Assembly (NCBI GenBank): GCA_016744995.1
Contig: JADGDG010000021.1
Location: 1-64,000, forward strand
Source of the DNA: Gammaproteobacteria bacterium
GTDB lineage: Bacteria; Pseudomonadota; Gammaproteobacteria; GRL18
Direction of reading: 5' to 3'
DNA: 64,000 bases
The position numbers and the translations under genes were made by a program. The notes beneath the pieces are model-generated. The model saw nothing but the letters and a program-made list of their open reading frames with translations. It made no database searches and was not told the origin of the DNA. Positions 38,005-47,874 of this stretch are shown one piece after another; position 1 is the first letter of the stretch, and each line of letters opens with the position of its first letter.

Positions 38005-39090
38005 TTAGTCATTTTTAATCACAATTTTAGGAAACTTGTTAGTATAGTCACGTGCCTTAAGGGCAAGTTTAGCAGCAATTTTACGGGCAATGTCAGTATA
38101 CAATTCAGTAATACGGCTATCAGGTTCAGCAATAACCGTTGGCTTACCATCATCAGCCTGTTGACGAATACTTATATCCAGAGGTAATGCGCCTAATAAA
38201 GCAACATGCTCTTCTTCAGACATTCGCTGACCACCACCCTCACCAAAGATACGTTCTTCGTGTTGGCAATTGCTACAAATATGAATGGACATGTTTTCCA
38301 CCACACCCAGTACAGGCACATTTACTTTTTCAAACATTTTCAGACCTTTACGGGCATCCAACAAAGCAATATCCTGAGGTGTTGTTACAATGACAGCACC
38401 ACTAACAGGTATTTTCTGTGCCAGAGTCAACTGTACATCACCGGTACCTGGCGGCAAATCAACTACCAGATAATCAACATCTTTCCAGCGAGTATCTTTG
38501 AATAATTGTTCCAGAGCCTGAGTCACCATTGGACCACGCCAGATCATTGGGGTGTCATCATCAACCAGAAAACCAATCGACATGGTCTGAATATCATAAT
38601 TGACCAGAGGTTCCAGAGACTGACCGTCTTCAGATTCAGGCTTACCACTGATACCCAGCATTCTCGGCATACTTGGACCATAAATATCAGCATCAAGTAC
38701 GGCAACTCGTGCACCATCAGCAGCCAGTGCCAGGGCAATATTAACTGTGGTAGTGGATTTACCGACACCACCTTTGCCTGATGCCACAGCAATAATGTTT
38801 TTAACACCCTGAATTGGCTGGACGCCCTTTTGCACAGCATGAACAACAATTCGACTGCTGAGATTAATTTCTACAGCATCAATGCCGTCAACAGCAGTCA
38901 AAAGCGCAGTCAATTTTTCACTGAGTTCTTTTTCATAGCCTTTATGAGGGAAGCCTAATTCAATATCAACAATTGCCTTTGTGCCGTCAACCTGCGTGTT
39001 TTTAATACAATGGGCAGAGGCTAGATCACTTTCCAGGTAGGGGTCGATAAATTCTTTTAATTTTTCTTCAACTTGTTCAATAGTTGCCAT
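38005..39090 (-). CDS. apbC: Iron-sulfur cluster carrier ATPase ApbC/Mrp
   Basis: A P-loop ATPase that delivers Fe-S clusters. The 361-residue protein has an N-terminal MIP18/DUF59 domain (about 1-85), then deviant Walker A ASGKGGVGKSTTTVNIA, DADIYGPSMPRMLG, LPPGTGDVQLTLAQ, and the CxxC pair in MSIHICSNCQHEE that binds the bridging cluster. It is divergent from metG, the usual arrangement in gammaproteobacteria. Confidence 0.95.
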   Translation of the reverse strand: MATIEQVEEKLKEFIDPYLESDLASAHCIKNTQVDGTKAIVDIELGFPHKGYEKELSEKLTALLTAVDGIDAVEINLSSRIVVHAVQKGVQPIQGVKNIIAVASGKGGVGKSTTTVNIALALAADGARVAVLDADIYGPSMPRMLGISGKPESEDGQSLEPLVNYDIQTMSIGFLVDDDTPMIWRGPMVTQALEQLFKDTRWKDVDYLVVDLPPGTGDVQLTLAQKIPVSGAVIVTTPQDIALLDARKGLKMFEKVNVPVLGVVENMSIHICSNCQHEERIFGEGGGQRMSEEEHVALLGALPLDISIRQQADDGKPTVIAEPDSRITELYTDIARKIAAKLALKARDYTNKFPKIVIKND

Positions 39091-39319
39091 TTTTGAAAAC
39101 TCCAGCTATATTATTTCTGAAACAGATAAGTTCTTGAGTAAATTGGTCAGTTATTATACTGACTTTTAATAATTACTCAAATAAATTCAAATTACTTATA
39201 AATACCTTTGATTCTTATCAAGATGCAGCCTTAAGAGCTTCGGAACTTGAGTAAGAAGCGGTAAAATTGTTAAGATACCCTGTTTAACTTTTCAACTTAA
39301 TCTGCAGGCAGCTCAAGCG

Positions 39320-41479
39320 ATGGCAACACAAGAAAGCTCTAGTAACATAACCTCTGACAAAAGAAAGATCCTGGTTACCAGTGCATTGCCTTATGCCAAT
39401 GGTTCAATCCATTTAGGGCATCTTGTCGAATACATTCAGACAGATATATGGGTACGTTTTCAAAAAATGCAAGGTCATGAATGCTACTATGTCTGCGCTG
39501 ATGATGCCCATGGCACACCGATCATGCTACGTGCTCAGTCCGAGGGGATCACGCCTGAAAAACTAATCAGTGATACCAGTGAAGAGCACCAGGCTGATTT
39601 TAAAGATTTTGCTATCCAGTTTGATAATTACCACACGACACATTCTCCTGAAAATCGTTTTTTTGCTGAAACAATTTACAATCGTCTCAATAAAGCGGGT
39701 CATATCAGCAAACGAACAATTTCTCAGGCTTATGATCCAGAAAAGGAAATGTTTTTACCCGATCGCTTCATTAAAGGCACCTGCCCAAAATGTGATGCTG
39801 ATGATCAATACGGTGATAATTGTGAAGCCTGCGGTGCTACTTACAGCACCACTGAATTAAAAAATGCCGTCTCAGTTGTTTCCGGTGCAATACCAGTTGA
39901 AAAAGATTCCGAACACTATTTTTTCAAACTGCCTGATTTTGAAACCATGCTTAAAGACTGGACAAGTTCCGGGCACCTGCAGGATGAAGTCAGTAATAAA
40001 TTGCAGGAATGGTTTGAGGCCGGTTTACAGGAGTGGGACATTTCTCGTGATGCACCCTACTTTGGTTTTAAAATCCCCGATACTGATAATAAATTCTTTT
40101 ATGTCTGGCTGGATGCACCCATTGGTTATATTGCCAGCTTTAAGAACCTATGTGACAAGAAGGGCATTGACTTTGGCAGCTACTGGGAAGCTGACAGTGA
40201 AACAGAATTGTATCATTTCATTGGCAAGGACATTGTTTATTTCCATGGGTTGTTCTGGCCTGCCATGCTCCATGGTTCAGGCTTTAGAACACCCACGGCT
40301 ATTTTCTCACATGGTTTCTTAACCGTCGACGGCAAAAAAATGTCCAAATCACGCGGTACATTTATTAAAGCCCGTACTTATTTAGATGAATTAAATCCAG
40401 AATATCTACGCTACTATTTTTCTGCAAAATTAGGCAGCGGTGTGACCGATCTGGACTTGAACCTGGAAGACTTCCGCTTACGTGTTAATTCTGATCTGGT
40501 GGGCAAAGTTGTTAATATTGCCAGCCGCTGTGCCGGTTTTATAAAGAAGAAGTTTAACTCAACACTGTCTGAAAAGGTCAGCGAGCCCGATTTGTTTGCC
40601 CAGTTTGCACAGGCTTCCAACTCCATTGCAGGACATTATGAAGCCCGTGAATTCAGCAAAGCTATTCGTGAAATAATGACTCTGGCCGATCTGGCTAATC
40701 AGTATATTGATGAGAAAAAACCCTGGCAGGCAATTAAGGAAGAAGGTCGAGAGCAGGAAGTTCATGATGTCTGCAGTATGGGACTCAATCTATTTCGTCA
40801 ATTAATGATTTATCTGAGTCCCGTTTTACCCGTTATGGCAGAGAAAACCTGTGACTTTTTAAATATGGAAGCGATGCAGTGGGATGACGTAAAAACACCA
40901 CTGACGGAACATGAAATTAAAAAGTTCAAGCCGCTTATGATGCGTATTGAAGATGATAAAGTTCAGGCCATGGTTGATGCTTCGAAAGAAGAAATTAAGT
41001 TAAGCCAGAGCAGTACCCCAAAAGCCAGTAAAGAGAACAAGAAAGAAAAAGACACAAAATCTCAGAAAAAAGACACCACTGCGCCTAATCCAATAGCCAG
41101 TGAATGTGATGCTTCGCACTTACAGGCCGATCCCATCAGCGATACAATCAACTTTGATGATTTTGCAAAAATTGATTTACGCATTGCCAAAATTATTAAG
41201 GCTGAACAGGTAGAAAAAGCGGATAAATTACTGCAATTAACTCTGGATCTTGGTGGTGAAACCCGAAATGTCTTCGCTGGTATCAAATCCGCTTATGCTC
41301 CCGAAGATCTGGAAGGCAAGCTGACAGTGATGGTGGCTAATCTGGCGCCCAGAAAAATGCGCTTTGGCATTTCAGAAGGCATGGTATTAGCCGCAGGTCC
41401 CGGCGGTGAAGATTTATGGATACTGAATCCTGAAGGCGATCAGGACAAAGGCGCACAGCCTGGAATGAAGGTAAAGTAA
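39320..41479 (+). CDS. metG: Methionine-tRNA ligase
   Basis: Charges tRNA-Met. The 719-residue class I enzyme has the HIGH-type motif [14 protein letters not shown], zinc knuckle cysteines in [24 protein letters not shown] in [12 protein letters not shown], the anticodon-binding helical domain, a lysine-rich linker (about 555-600, [18 protein letters not shown]) and a C-terminal EMAP/tRNA-binding domain ([18 protein letters not shown] to the end), as in dimeric E. coli-type MetG. The long lysine-rich linker is the only unusual part. Confidence 0.97.
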   Translation: MATQESSSNITSDKRKILVTSALPYANGSIHLGHLVEYIQTDIWVRFQKMQGHECYYVCADDAHGTPIMLRAQSEGITPEKLISDTSEEHQADFKDFAIQFDNYHTTHSPENRFFAETIYNRLNKAGHISKRTISQAYDPEKEMFLPDRFIKGTCPKCDADDQYGDNCEACGATYSTTELKNAVSVVSGAIPVEKDSEHYFFKLPDFETMLKDWTSSGHLQDEVSNKLQEWFEAGLQEWDISRDAPYFGFKIPDTDNKFFYVWLDAPIGYIASFKNLCDKKGIDFGSYWEADSETELYHFIGKDIVYFHGLFWPAMLHGSGFRTPTAIFSHGFLTVDGKKMSKSRGTFIKARTYLDELNPEYLRYYFSAKLGSGVTDLDLNLEDFRLRVNSDLVGKVVNIASRCAGFIKKKFNSTLSEKVSEPDLFAQFAQASNSIAGHYEAREFSKAIREIMTLADLANQYIDEKKPWQAIKEEGREQEVHDVCSMGLNLFRQLMIYLSPVLPVMAEKTCDFLNMEAMQWDDVKTPLTEHEIKKFKPLMMRIEDDKVQAMVDASKEEIKLSQSSTPKASKENKKEKDTKSQKKDTTAPNPIASECDASHLQADPISDTINFDDFAKIDLRIAKIIKAEQVEKADKLLQLTLDLGGETRNVFAGIKSAYAPEDLEGKLTVMVANLAPRKMRFGISEGMVLAAGPGGEDLWILNPEGDQDKGAQPGMKVK

Positions 41480-41484
41480 AAAGA

Positions 41485-41541
41485 TGTCAGTAGTCGAGAG
41501 TCATTAGTCAAATATAAAAGCTAATGATTAACGACTGCTGA
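41485..41541 (+). terminator. Imperfect stem-loop after metG
   Basis: GTCAGTAGTCG...GTCATTAG (41485-41506) pairs imperfectly with CTAATGATTAACGACTGC (41520-41537) around an AT-rich loop. No U-run follows directly. It separates metG from the rnf operon and may terminate metG or form part of the rnf leader. Confidence 0.4.
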
Positions 41542-41578
41542 CTGATGACTAACAACACATGAGATATGACTTTTTTTT

Positions 41579-42166
41579 ATGAGTGAATATTTTTTATTAC
41601 TGGTTTCCACAATTTTTGTGAATAACTTTGTTCTGGTAAAGTTTCTTGGACTTTGCCCGTTTATGGGATCGTCACGAAAACTTGAAGTGGCCACAGGAAT
41701 GGCTCTGGCAACCACTTTTGTATTGACCTTGTCTTCTGCCTCCAGTTATCTGGTCAATCACTACATTCTTTTACCTCTTGAAATTGAATATTTAAGAACC
41801 ATTGCCTTTATTCTGGTCATTGCTGCCGTAGTTAACTTTACTGAAATGCTCGTTCATAAAACCAGCCCCATGCTGTATCAGGTTCTGGGCATGTTTTTAC
41901 CACTGATCACCACGAACTGCGCAGTCCTTGGGGTTGCTTTACTCAATATTCAAACAGGTTATGGTTTCTTTGAGTCCATATTATTCGGCTTCGGTGCTGC
42001 GGTAGGATTTTCAATGGTGATGATTATATTTGCTTCAATACGCGAACGTCTGGCAGCGGCTGATGTGCCTGAAATTTTTCAGGGAGCTCCTATCGGTTTG
42101 ATCACTGCGGGTCTCATGTCCATTGCTTTTCTTGGCTTTACCGGTCTTGATAAGGGGTTAAATTAA
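41579..42166 (+). CDS. rnfA: Rnf complex subunit A (RsxA)
   Basis: A membrane subunit of the Rnf ferredoxin:NAD+ oxidoreductase or SoxR-reducing complex. Its 195 residues form six membrane helices with the signatures [19 protein letters not shown] and [12 protein letters not shown], where a cysteine in each half binds an Fe-S cluster at the membrane in solved Rnf/Nqr structures. It is first in rnfABCDGE, and its stop overlaps the rnfB start (TAATG). Confidence 0.95.
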   Translation: MSEYFLLLVSTIFVNNFVLVKFLGLCPFMGSSRKLEVATGMALATTFVLTLSSASSYLVNHYILLPLEIEYLRTIAFILVIAAVVNFTEMLVHKTSPMLYQVLGMFLPLITTNCAVLGVALLNIQTGYGFFESILFGFGAAVGFSMVMIIFASIRERLAAADVPEIFQGAPIGLITAGLMSIAFLGFTGLDKGLN

Positions 42167-42768
42167 TGCTTGGCGGTATTCTGGCCTTTCTTGCTCTGGC
42201 TTCTTTTTTTGGTCTGGTACTTGGATTTGCAGCTGTTGTTTTTAAGGTAGAATCCAATCCGGTGGTGAATCAAATTGATGCTCTGCTGCCGCAAACTCAA
42301 TGTGGACAGTGTTCTTTTGCAGGTTGTCGTCCTTATGCTGAAGCAATTGCTGCAGGTGATGCACAAATAAATCTCTGCCCTCCAGGGGGTGCAAATTTAA
42401 TACAATCCCTTGCTGATCTGCTGGATCTCGAAGTCCTGCCTGTAGGTGAAGAAGAGATCTTTCAAGGCCCCATCGTTGCCATTATCATAGAAGAGATATG
42501 TATTGGTTGTACCCTTTGCATTCAGGCTTGCCCGGTTGATGCCATTCTAGGTGCAGCGAAACAAATGCATACGGTTATTGAAAGTGAATGCACTGGTTGT
42601 GAACTCTGTGTTGCACCCTGCCCGGTCGATTGTATTGAAATGCTCCCGGTGAAACAGACATTAAAAAACTGGCGCTGGCCGGAACCACAATATAATGTCA
42701 ACAATAAAGAGGCTGATACTATCTTTACAACACTTGATCAAGTTCTGACGGAGAATGTCAGACCATGA
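42166..42768 (+). CDS. rnfB: Rnf complex ferredoxin subunit B
   Basis: A 200-residue electron-entry subunit. One N-terminal membrane helix (about 3-27) is followed by the four-cysteine cluster motif [20 protein letters not shown]...CPPGG (residues about 45-72), then two 4Fe-4S ferredoxin motifs [16 protein letters not shown] and [16 protein letters not shown]. The length is typical of gammaproteobacterial RnfB. rnfC begins within its stop codon region (ATGA). Confidence 0.96.
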   Translation: MLGGILAFLALASFFGLVLGFAAVVFKVESNPVVNQIDALLPQTQCGQCSFAGCRPYAEAIAAGDAQINLCPPGGANLIQSLADLLDLEVLPVGEEEIFQGPIVAIIIEEICIGCTLCIQACPVDAILGAAKQMHTVIESECTGCELCVAPCPVDCIEMLPVKQTLKNWRWPEPQYNVNNKEADTIFTTLDQVLTENVRP

Positions 42769-44501
42769 GCCTGTCCTCTACTTTAAGTCACCTGTGGCCA
42801 TTCCCCGGCGGAGTAAAATTAGCAGGCCATAAAACACTCACTAATCACCAGCCAATCACCACGGCTCATATAGCCCGACAACTTATTATTCCCTTATCCC
42901 AACATATTGGCCAGCCCGCTGAGCCCACAGTTAACGTTGGAGATAAAGTCCTTAAAGGACAGGTTCTGGGTTATGCGCATGGCCCGGTTAGTGCGCCCGT
43001 ACATGCATCTGGTTCAGGCGTTGTAACAGCAATTGAAGAACATCTTGTGCCTCATCCCTCTGGCCTGTCAGCACTCTGCATCTTTATTGATACTGATGGT
43101 TATGAACAATGGACAGAGCGTTCACCACTACTCAGTTCTCAGCAAAATATTTCAGAGTTAAGCAGTGAACAAATTCATGAACAGATTGCTAAAGCCGGTA
43201 TCGTCGGTTTAGGTGGTGCACTCTACCCCTCAGCAGTAAAATTGAAAACTGCAGAAAAAATGCATACGGATACCCTGATCATCAATGCAGCAGAGTGTGA
43301 ACCCTATATTACCTGCGATGATGTTCTAATGCAGAAACGTCCGGAAGAAGTGATCCTCGGAATACTGCTAATAAAAAAAGTCGTTGGTGCAAAGCAATGC
43401 CTGATTGGCATTGAAGACAACAAGACCGAGGCATATCAGACACTATTAAAAACCATTAGCGGCTACAATACTCCACACTGTGATACCCAAATTGAAATAG
43501 TACAGGTTCCAACTCGTTATCCTGCCGGCGGTGAAAAACAGCTGATTCAAGTGCTCACAGGCAAAGAAGTGCCTACCCAGGGTCTGCCTATGGATATTGG
43601 AATTATCTGCCACAATATTACCACTGCTGTTGCTATTTATAATGCTGTGTATCGTGATGAGCCACTGATTTCAAGAATTGTCACTCTCACAGGCGGTGCT
43701 ATTAAACAACCACAAAATATGGAAGTCCCCGTGGGCACACCCATCCGTGACATCCTCAACCAGGCCGGACTGGATGAAACAAAGATAGAAAAAATTATTA
43801 TGGGTGGTCCCATGATGGGATTTGCCTTGCCGTCAATTGATATCCCGATAACAAAAGCGACCAATTGTATTCTTGTCAGTGAAAAAGGTGAACTGGCTTC
43901 TCCACCACCAGCTATGCCCTGTATCCGCTGTGCTCGATGTTCCGACAGCTGTCCGATGTCATTACTGCCGCAGCAGATGTACTGGTATGCTAAAGCTCGT
44001 GATCTGGAAAAGGTTCAGGACTATAATCTCTTTGATTGTATTGAGTGCGGCTGTTGTTCCTACTCCTGTCCCAGTAATATTCCTCTGGTCCAGTATTTTC
44101 GCTATGCCAAGACAGAAATATGGGATGATGAGCTAGAACGCAATAAAGCCAATATAGCCCGTGATCGCCATGAGTTTCGTGAACAGCGTCTGGAAAAAGC
44201 CAAAGCAGCCAAGGCAGAAGCAGCCCGATTACGAAAAGAAAAGCTGCTGAAAAAGAAAGCACTTGATGCAAAAAAAGCTAAGGACAACGCTAAGGACAAT
44301 ACTAAGGGCAATGCTAAAGATAACGATGAAAAAAACCAGTCAGACAAGCATAGCAGTACTGATCTGATTCAGGAAGCTATTGCCAGAGCAAAAGCAAAAA
44401 AAGCTCAACAACAGTCTCAAAAGAAAAATACCGACAATTTATCAGAAGCTCAACAGAAACAGATTGATGAGGTCAATGAACGTCGTCGGAAAAGATCGTA
44501 G
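42765..44501 (+). CDS. rnfC: Rnf complex NADH-binding subunit C
   Basis: A 578-residue peripheral subunit that binds NADH/FMN and two 4Fe-4S clusters. Seen: the N-terminal [14 protein letters not shown], the Rossmann-like [30 protein letters not shown]-site [18 protein letters not shown], and cluster motifs [15 protein letters not shown] and [17 protein letters not shown]. The C-terminal 110 residues are a charged Ala/Lys-rich helix with repeats ([16 protein letters not shown]), a length-variable tail common in RnfC. It overlaps rnfB by four bases. An inverted repeat separates it from rnfD. Confidence 0.95.
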   Translation: MSLSSTLSHLWPFPGGVKLAGHKTLTNHQPITTAHIARQLIIPLSQHIGQPAEPTVNVGDKVLKGQVLGYAHGPVSAPVHASGSGVVTAIEEHLVPHPSGLSALCIFIDTDGYEQWTERSPLLSSQQNISELSSEQIHEQIAKAGIVGLGGALYPSAVKLKTAEKMHTDTLIINAAECEPYITCDDVLMQKRPEEVILGILLIKKVVGAKQCLIGIEDNKTEAYQTLLKTISGYNTPHCDTQIEIVQVPTRYPAGGEKQLIQVLTGKEVPTQGLPMDIGIICHNITTAVAIYNAVYRDEPLISRIVTLTGGAIKQPQNMEVPVGTPIRDILNQAGLDETKIEKIIMGGPMMGFALPSIDIPITKATNCILVSEKGELASPPPAMPCIRCARCSDSCPMSLLPQQMYWYAKARDLEKVQDYNLFDCIECGCCSYSCPSNIPLVQYFRYAKTEIWDDELERNKANIARDRHEFREQRLEKAKAAKAEAARLRKEKLLKKKALDAKKAKDNAKDNTKGNAKDNDEKNQSDKHSSTDLIQEAIARAKAKKAQQQSQKKNTDNLSEAQQKQIDEVNERRRKRS

Positions 44502-44530
44502 GGATAAAGATCCTGCATCTTAAAATATAA

Positions 44531-44570
44531 CCTGATTCATAATGATATAAACTAATCATTATGAATCAGG
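44531..44570 (+). other. Perfect 15-bp hairpin between rnfC and rnfD
   Basis: CCTGATTCATAATGA (44531-44545) and TCATTATGAATCAGG (44556-44570) are exact inverted repeats around a 10-base loop. There is no U-run, so it is not an ordinary terminator. It lies 30 bp after the rnfC stop and 27 bp before the rnfD start, and could be an mRNA processing or stabilising element. Confidence 0.85.
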
Positions 44571-44597
44571 GATCAACTCAGGAATCAAAAAAACACT

Positions 44598-45674
44598 ATG
44601 TTTTTAGCTCAAAGTTCACCTTTTCTAAAGCCGGGATTATCTGTATCAAAGATGATGACGGTTGTCACTCTGCTCATGCTCCCCGGCATTGTGACATCAA
44701 CCTATATCTTTGGCTATGGTGTTTTGGTGAATATTATTCTGGCCATTATCTTTGCCCTGGCATTTGAGGCCACTATTCTCTATCTGAGAAAACGACCCGT
44801 TGCAATTTATCTTAATGACAAAAGTGCTTTACTGACCGCAGTGATCATCGGCGTTGCTCTGCCGCCGCTTGCTCCCTGGTGGCTGACTTTTATCGGACTC
44901 TTTTTTGCCATTGTTATTGCCAAACAACTCTATGGCGGGCTGGGTTACAATACTTTTAACCCAGCCATGGTTGCTTATGCCATTCTACTGATTTCTTTTC
45001 CTGCAGAAATGACCACCTATTGGCAAACACCAGCCATGCTGGCTGCTCAATTCGACGGACAAACTCTCACTTTACTGGAAACACTTAACTTTCAGCTCTT
45101 TGGACAGCTACCCGCCGGAATGACGATTGATGCCTTAACATCAGCCACACCATTGGATATTGTTCGCACATCTGTGCTCAATGGTTCAGCAACAATTGAT
45201 GAAATCCATACAGAAGGCCATGCCTTTGGTCAGTTTGGCGGCATGGGATCTGAATGGGTTAACCTGGCTTTTCTGGCTGGTGGATTGTTTATAATGAAAA
45301 AAGGACTCATCAGTTGGCATATTCCACTGTCATTACTGGCCACACTAGGGTTTTTATCTTTATTATTCGGCAGTTTTGAACTGGACAGTAATCCTTCACC
45401 TTTATTTCACTTTTTTTCCGGAGCAACCATGCTCGGTGCTTTTTTTATTGCCACTGATCCGGTAACTGCACCAACAACACCCAAAGGCCGTATTTTCTAT
45501 GGTGCGGGAATTGGCGCACTGATTTATATTATTCGCACCTGGGGTGGTTATCCTGATGCCATTGCTTTTGCTGTCTTATTGATGAATATGTCTGCACCAT
45601 TACTGGATTATTACACACAACCAAGAGTGTATGGCCATAAAGCTGATGAACGAGATAATGAGGCATCCTCATGA
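44598..45674 (+). CDS. rnfD: Rnf complex subunit D
   Basis: A membrane subunit carrying a covalently attached FMN. The 358-residue protein has about nine or ten membrane helices; the flavinylation threonine is in LTSATPLDIVRTSV, and the C-terminal FSGATMLGAFFIATDPVTAPTTPKGR is the family signature. The ATG at 44598 gives the usual SSPFLKPGLSVSKMM start. rnfG overlaps by four bases. Confidence 0.95.
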   Translation: MFLAQSSPFLKPGLSVSKMMTVVTLLMLPGIVTSTYIFGYGVLVNIILAIIFALAFEATILYLRKRPVAIYLNDKSALLTAVIIGVALPPLAPWWLTFIGLFFAIVIAKQLYGGLGYNTFNPAMVAYAILLISFPAEMTTYWQTPAMLAAQFDGQTLTLLETLNFQLFGQLPAGMTIDALTSATPLDIVRTSVLNGSATIDEIHTEGHAFGQFGGMGSEWVNLAFLAGGLFIMKKGLISWHIPLSLLATLGFLSLLFGSFELDSNPSPLFHFFSGATMLGAFFIATDPVTAPTTPKGRIFYGAGIGALIYIIRTWGGYPDAIAFAVLLMNMSAPLLDYYTQPRVYGHKADERDNEASS

Positions 45675-46315
45675 AAGCTGGCATTCTGAGAAATATGATA
45701 ATGAGTGCCCTATTACTCGCTCTCTTTGCTGGTCTTGGTACGGCTTTAGTGATGAGCACATTTGAGGCAACTAAAGAAAAAATTGAAGCCAGCGAAAAAG
45801 CAAATTTATTAAAAAACTTAAATAACATCATCCCCGCTGATAGTTATAATAATAATCTTCTGGACAATAAACTCATAGTACCTGTTTCTACACAGCTGGG
45901 GAAAAAAGGACCAACAACGATTTATCAGGCCTGGAACGATAAAACACCTGTTGCAGTTGCCTTTTCTGTTATTTCCCATGATGGCTATAGCGGCGATATT
46001 AAACTGCTGGTGGCAATCAAAGCCTCTGGCGATATTTCTGGCGTTAGAGTCATCAGCCATAAAGAAACACCGGGACTAGGAGATAAAATTGACAAAACAA
46101 AAGATGACTGGATTTTAACTTTTAATGATAAAAATCTGTTGATCCCCAGCAGACAAAAATGGAAAGTAAAAAAAGATGGCGGTGTGTTTGACCAATTTAC
46201 AGGGGCTACAATTACCCCACGAGCAGTCGTCAGCGCAGTGTATAAAGCTCTGGATTATTATAATTACAATGAAAAGAAAATCTTTCTTAACCAGGCTGAA
46301 TATGACAAGCTGTAA
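45671..46315 (+). CDS. rnfG: Rnf complex subunit G
   Basis: A 214-residue protein with one N-terminal membrane helix (about 7-30) and a periplasmic FMN-binding domain. The FMN-linking threonine is in FDQFTGATITPRAVVSAV; GVRVISHKETPGLGDKI is also conserved. Translationally coupled to rnfD through an ATGA overlap. Confidence 0.95.
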   Translation: MKAGILRNMIMSALLLALFAGLGTALVMSTFEATKEKIEASEKANLLKNLNNIIPADSYNNNLLDNKLIVPVSTQLGKKGPTTIYQAWNDKTPVAVAFSVISHDGYSGDIKLLVAIKASGDISGVRVISHKETPGLGDKIDKTKDDWILTFNDKNLLIPSRQKWKVKKDGGVFDQFTGATITPRAVVSAVYKALDYYNYNEKKIFLNQAEYDKL

Positions 46316-46386
46316 AATATCGTTCCATTTAATAAGCAATTAAATAAGCGATAGATTGATCCCATAAATGCTAAGAGTAGACTCTC

Positions 46387-47142
46387 ATGCCAATAACTGA
46401 AACCGAAAGCGCAGCAGAAGATATAAGCACTGAGGAAACAAAACCTTCATTCATTGAAGAATACGCCCCCATTGCAAAAGACGGTTTGTGGAATAATAAT
46501 GCCGTGTTTGCCCAAATGCTCGGCCTTTGTCCGTTACTCGCTGTTTCCAACACAGTTATTAATGCACTGGGTTTAGGCATAGCCACTATGATGGTATTGA
46601 TCATTTCAAATATGTCTGTTTCATTAATTCGAAATATTGTACGCTCAGAGATCCGCCTGCCTGTTTTTGTGGTGATTATTGCTTCTGCCGTAACCGCAAT
46701 TGAGTTAGTAATTCACGCCTGGTTCCATGAACTTTATCTGGTTCTGGGCATTTTTATTCCACTCATTGTCACCAATTGCGCAATTATTGCCCGTGCTGAG
46801 GCCTTTGCATCAAAAAACACTCTGGGTAAATCATTCTTTGATGGCCTCATGATGGGATTAGGCTTTACTCTTGTTTTAGTGGCTTTAGGAACCCTGCGCG
46901 AGGTCATCGGCATGGGAACGGTTTTTGCAAATGCACATATTATGTTTGGTGATGGCATGCAATGGATGACCATTGAGGTGTTCCCAAACTATGAAGGGTT
47001 TCTCCTTGCTATTTTACCCCCTGGTGCCTTTATTGGGCTGGCCTTTCTTTTAGCTGCTCGTAATTATATCAATCAAAAGCAACAAGAGAAGAATAAGAAC
47101 CAGAAACAACAGGCTTTAAACCTTGAAGCTTCAGCGGTATAA
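46387..47142 (+). CDS. rnfE: Rnf complex subunit E
   Basis: A 251-residue membrane subunit homologous to RnfA, with six helices and the paired signatures NNAVFAQMLGLCPLLAVSNT and VTNCAIIARAEAFA. An N-terminal acidic extension of about 30 residues and a polar Gln/Lys-rich C-terminal tail are longer than usual. It ends the rnf operon, 37 bp before nth, the classical rnf-nth arrangement. Confidence 0.95.
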   Translation: MPITETESAAEDISTEETKPSFIEEYAPIAKDGLWNNNAVFAQMLGLCPLLAVSNTVINALGLGIATMMVLIISNMSVSLIRNIVRSEIRLPVFVVIIASAVTAIELVIHAWFHELYLVLGIFIPLIVTNCAIIARAEAFASKNTLGKSFFDGLMMGLGFTLVLVALGTLREVIGMGTVFANAHIMFGDGMQWMTIEVFPNYEGFLLAILPPGAFIGLAFLLAARNYINQKQQEKNKNQKQQALNLEASAV

Positions 47143-47179
47143 ACAATCATTATAATCTTTCTTTTATGAGCCCTTTTTT

Positions 47180-47815
47180 ATGAATAAGGAAAAGCGTATT
47201 GAGATTTTTTCCCGGCTTCGGGCAGATAATCCTCATCCGACCACTGAACTTAATTTTAGTAACCCTTTTGAACTACTTATTGCTGTCATTTTATCTGCTC
47301 AGGCAACCGATAAAGGAGTCAATAAAGCGACGGCTATTCTCTTCCCTGCTGCTAATACACCTGAAGCTATCTATCAGCTCGGTGAATCCGGGTTAAAGGA
47401 ATACATAAAAACCATAGGACTATACAATACCAAGGGCAAAAATATTATAAAGACCTGCCAAATGCTCATTGAGCTTCATGGAAGTATAGTCCCGGACAAT
47501 CGAATTTTTTTAGAGGCTCTGCCTGGTGTGGGCCGAAAAACAGCAAATGTTGTTCTCAATACAGCATTTGGCCATCCAACAATGGCGGTTGATACGCATA
47601 TTTTCAGAGTATCCAACCGCACTAAAATAGCCCATGGCAAAGATGTTGTTGAGGTTGAAAAACGTCTGGTCAGACTCATTCCTGATGAGTTTATGCAGGA
47701 TGCCCACCACTGGCTGATATTATTGGGTCGTTATATCTGCACCGCAAGAAAACCTAAATGCGGCGCCTGTCTTATTGAAGATTTGTGTGAATTTAAGAAA
47801 AAGATGTATGAGTAG
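47180..47815 (+). CDS. nth: Endonuclease III
   Basis: A DNA glycosylase/AP lyase that removes oxidised pyrimidines. The 211-residue protein has the HhH motif LPGVGRKTANVVLN with catalytic Lys, the catalytic Asp in AVDTHIFRVSNR and the 4Fe-4S loop C-x6-C-x2-C-x5-C in CTARKPKCGACLIEDLCEF. It follows rnfE, probably in the same transcript, and ends at a bidirectional terminator. Confidence 0.97.
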   Translation: MNKEKRIEIFSRLRADNPHPTTELNFSNPFELLIAVILSAQATDKGVNKATAILFPAANTPEAIYQLGESGLKEYIKTIGLYNTKGKNIIKTCQMLIELHGSIVPDNRIFLEALPGVGRKTANVVLNTAFGHPTMAVDTHIFRVSNRTKIAHGKDVVEVEKRLVRLIPDEFMQDAHHWLILLGRYICTARKPKCGACLIEDLCEFKKKMYE

Positions 47816-47838
47816 TTATAAAAAAAACAGAGCGACAA

Positions 47839-47868
47839 AATAAGCTCATCAAAATGAGCTTATTCTTT
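47839..47868. terminator. Bidirectional terminator between nth and pit
   Basis: AATAAGCTCAT (47839-47849) and ATGAGCTTATT (47854-47864) pair perfectly around CAAA, with an A-rich run before and CTTTT after. It serves both convergent genes. Confidence 0.9.
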
Positions 47869-47874
47869 TGCATC

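Noticed and set aside
38206-38781. Plus-strand ORFs opposite apbC
   Set aside because: They are antisense shadows of a clearly conserved gene; no start context or homology is visible.
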